Below, piece after piece: positions 5,959-6,534 of a stretch of DNA of 6,534 nt. Below the pieces are notes generated by a model. That model was not told the DNA's origin, did no database searches, and saw nothing but the letters and a program-made list of their open reading frames with translations. The stretch lies in contig JABMMR010000140.1 of assembly GCA_013205525.1 (NCBI GenBank), positions 1-6,534 of the forward strand. Direction: 5' to 3'. Position numbers and translations under genes: made by a program. The number at the start of each line of letters is the position of its first letter. Positions within the stretch are counted from its first letter, which is position 1. This stretch comes from Burkholderiales bacterium (GTDB lineage Bacteria > Pseudomonadota > Gammaproteobacteria > Burkholderiales > Burkholderiaceae_C).

Positions 5959-6534
5959 ATGGCTAAATTACACAATCACATTGCTATCGTTACCGGTGCA
6001 GGCGGCGGTTTTGGTGAAGGTATTGCGCAACTGTATGTGCAAGAAGGTGCCAAGGTCATCGTTGCCGATATTCGCGGCGATGCGGCCAAGGCGGTGGCTG
6101 ACCGACTGGGCGAAAACGCCAGTGCATTCACCTGCGATGTAGCCAAGGCGGACAGCGTTCAGGCTTTGGTTGACTACACCGTGAAAACTTTTGGTATTCC
6201 CCATATCGTGGTGAACAACGCCGGCGTCACCCACTTGAACCGCCCTATGCTGGAAGTGACCGAAGCAGAATTTGACCGCGTGTACGACATCAATGTGAAA
6301 TCCATTTTTCACATGGCCCATGCCGTGGTGCCGTTGATGCGAAAAAACAAAGGCGGCGTCATTCTCAATGTGGGCTCTACTGCTGGTATACGCCCGCGGC
6401 CTGGTCTGACTTGGTACAACGGTTCCAAAGCGGCGGTCAATATCATTTCCAAATCGATGGCGGTAGAACTTGGGCCCGACAAGATTCGCGTCAACGCGAT
6501 TTGCCCCCGTGATGGGCGAGACAGGCATGATCAG
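5959..6534 (+). CDS. Short-chain dehydrogenase/reductase (classical SDR), 3' end outside window and frame broken near 6504-6508
   Basis: The 192 visible codons encode most of a classical SDR (family length about 250), which interconverts an alcohol and a carbonyl with NAD(P)(H). Seen in order: TGAGGGFG (12-19) for the cofactor pyrophosphate, an acidic VADIR after strand two suggesting NAD(H) preference, NNAG (86-89), Asn112, and the catalytic Ser140, Tyr153 and Lys157 in YNGSK. After RVNAICP (177-183) the frame yields RDGRDRHDQ, unlike any SDR. Skipping one C of the five-C run gives VMGETGMI, exactly the expected continuation. The sequence thus carries a one-base insertion, either an error near the end of the assembly or a real inactivating mutation. 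The enzyme is FabG/glucose-dehydrogenase-like in broad family; its substrate is unknown. Position behind the ALDH suggests it supplies an aldehyde from an alcohol. Confidence 0.88.
   Translation, partial: MAKLHNHIAIVTGAGGGFGEGIAQLYVQEGAKVIVADIRGDAAKAVADRLGENASAFTCDVAKADSVQALVDYTVKTFGIPHIVVNNAGVTHLNRPMLEVTEAEFDRVYDINVKSIFHMAHAVVPLMRKNKGGVILNVGSTAGIRPRPGLTWYNGSKAAVNIISKSMAVELGPDKIRVNAICPRDGRDRHDQ

Noticed and set aside
6504..6510. Programmed +1 frameshift in the SDR gene
   Set aside because: CCC-C could slip, but programmed shifting in the middle of an ordinary SDR is not known; an indel or sequencing error is far simpler.
5968..6528. Minus-strand open frame of 186 codons opposite the SDR gene
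   Set aside because: It shadows the SDR coding sequence, whose catalytic residues are clear, and has no recognisable motif.

Overview
The window reads as a fragment of a Gram-negative proteobacterial chromosome, most likely a freshwater-type Burkholderiales (Comamonadaceae-like) bacterium. This rests on protein style, dense co-directional packing and middling G+C, not on any taxonomic marker. All genes lie on the + strand. The end of a PIN-domain (VapC-like) protein occupies 1-129. A 92-bp gap follows, then a clearly recognisable bciA gene (222-1196) for the NADPH-dependent 8-vinyl reductase of chlorophyll/bacteriochlorophyll synthesis. This suggests the organism is, or descends from, an anoxygenic phototroph.

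From 1224 to the window end there is a tightly packed run of five acyl-CoA and oxidoreductase genes: a two-hotdog mesaconyl-C4-CoA/itaconyl-CoA hydratase-type dehydratase (1224-2108), an acyl-CoA dehydrogenase (2113-3282), a class III CaiB/BaiF CoA-transferase (3292-4473), an NAD(P)+ aldehyde dehydrogenase (4511-5944) and a classical short-chain dehydrogenase/reductase (5959 to the end, incomplete). Gaps are 4, 9, 37 and 14 bp. Only 27 bp separate bciA from the first of them, so all six may share one transcript.

Read in reverse gene order, the enzymes form a logical catabolic line: alcohol to aldehyde (SDR), aldehyde to acid (ALDH), acid to CoA thioester (CoA-transferase), alpha,beta-dehydrogenation (acyl-CoA dehydrogenase) and hydration (dehydratase). 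The hydratase and CoA-transferase types point to a branched C5 dicarboxylate such as methylsuccinate, mesaconate or itaconate. This is inference: the substrate is unknown and no citramalyl-CoA lyase or thiolase is visible.

The main anomalies are: a one-base frameshift in a C-run at 6504-6508 that breaks the SDR gene just before the window end; the placement of bciA next to acyl-CoA genes with no other photosynthesis gene in view; an acyl-CoA dehydrogenase lacking the usual C-terminal catalytic Glu; and a CAAACC hexamer repeat inside bciA. No RNA genes, insertion sequences, CRISPR arrays or convincing terminators were seen. No gene-free stretch exceeds 300 bp.
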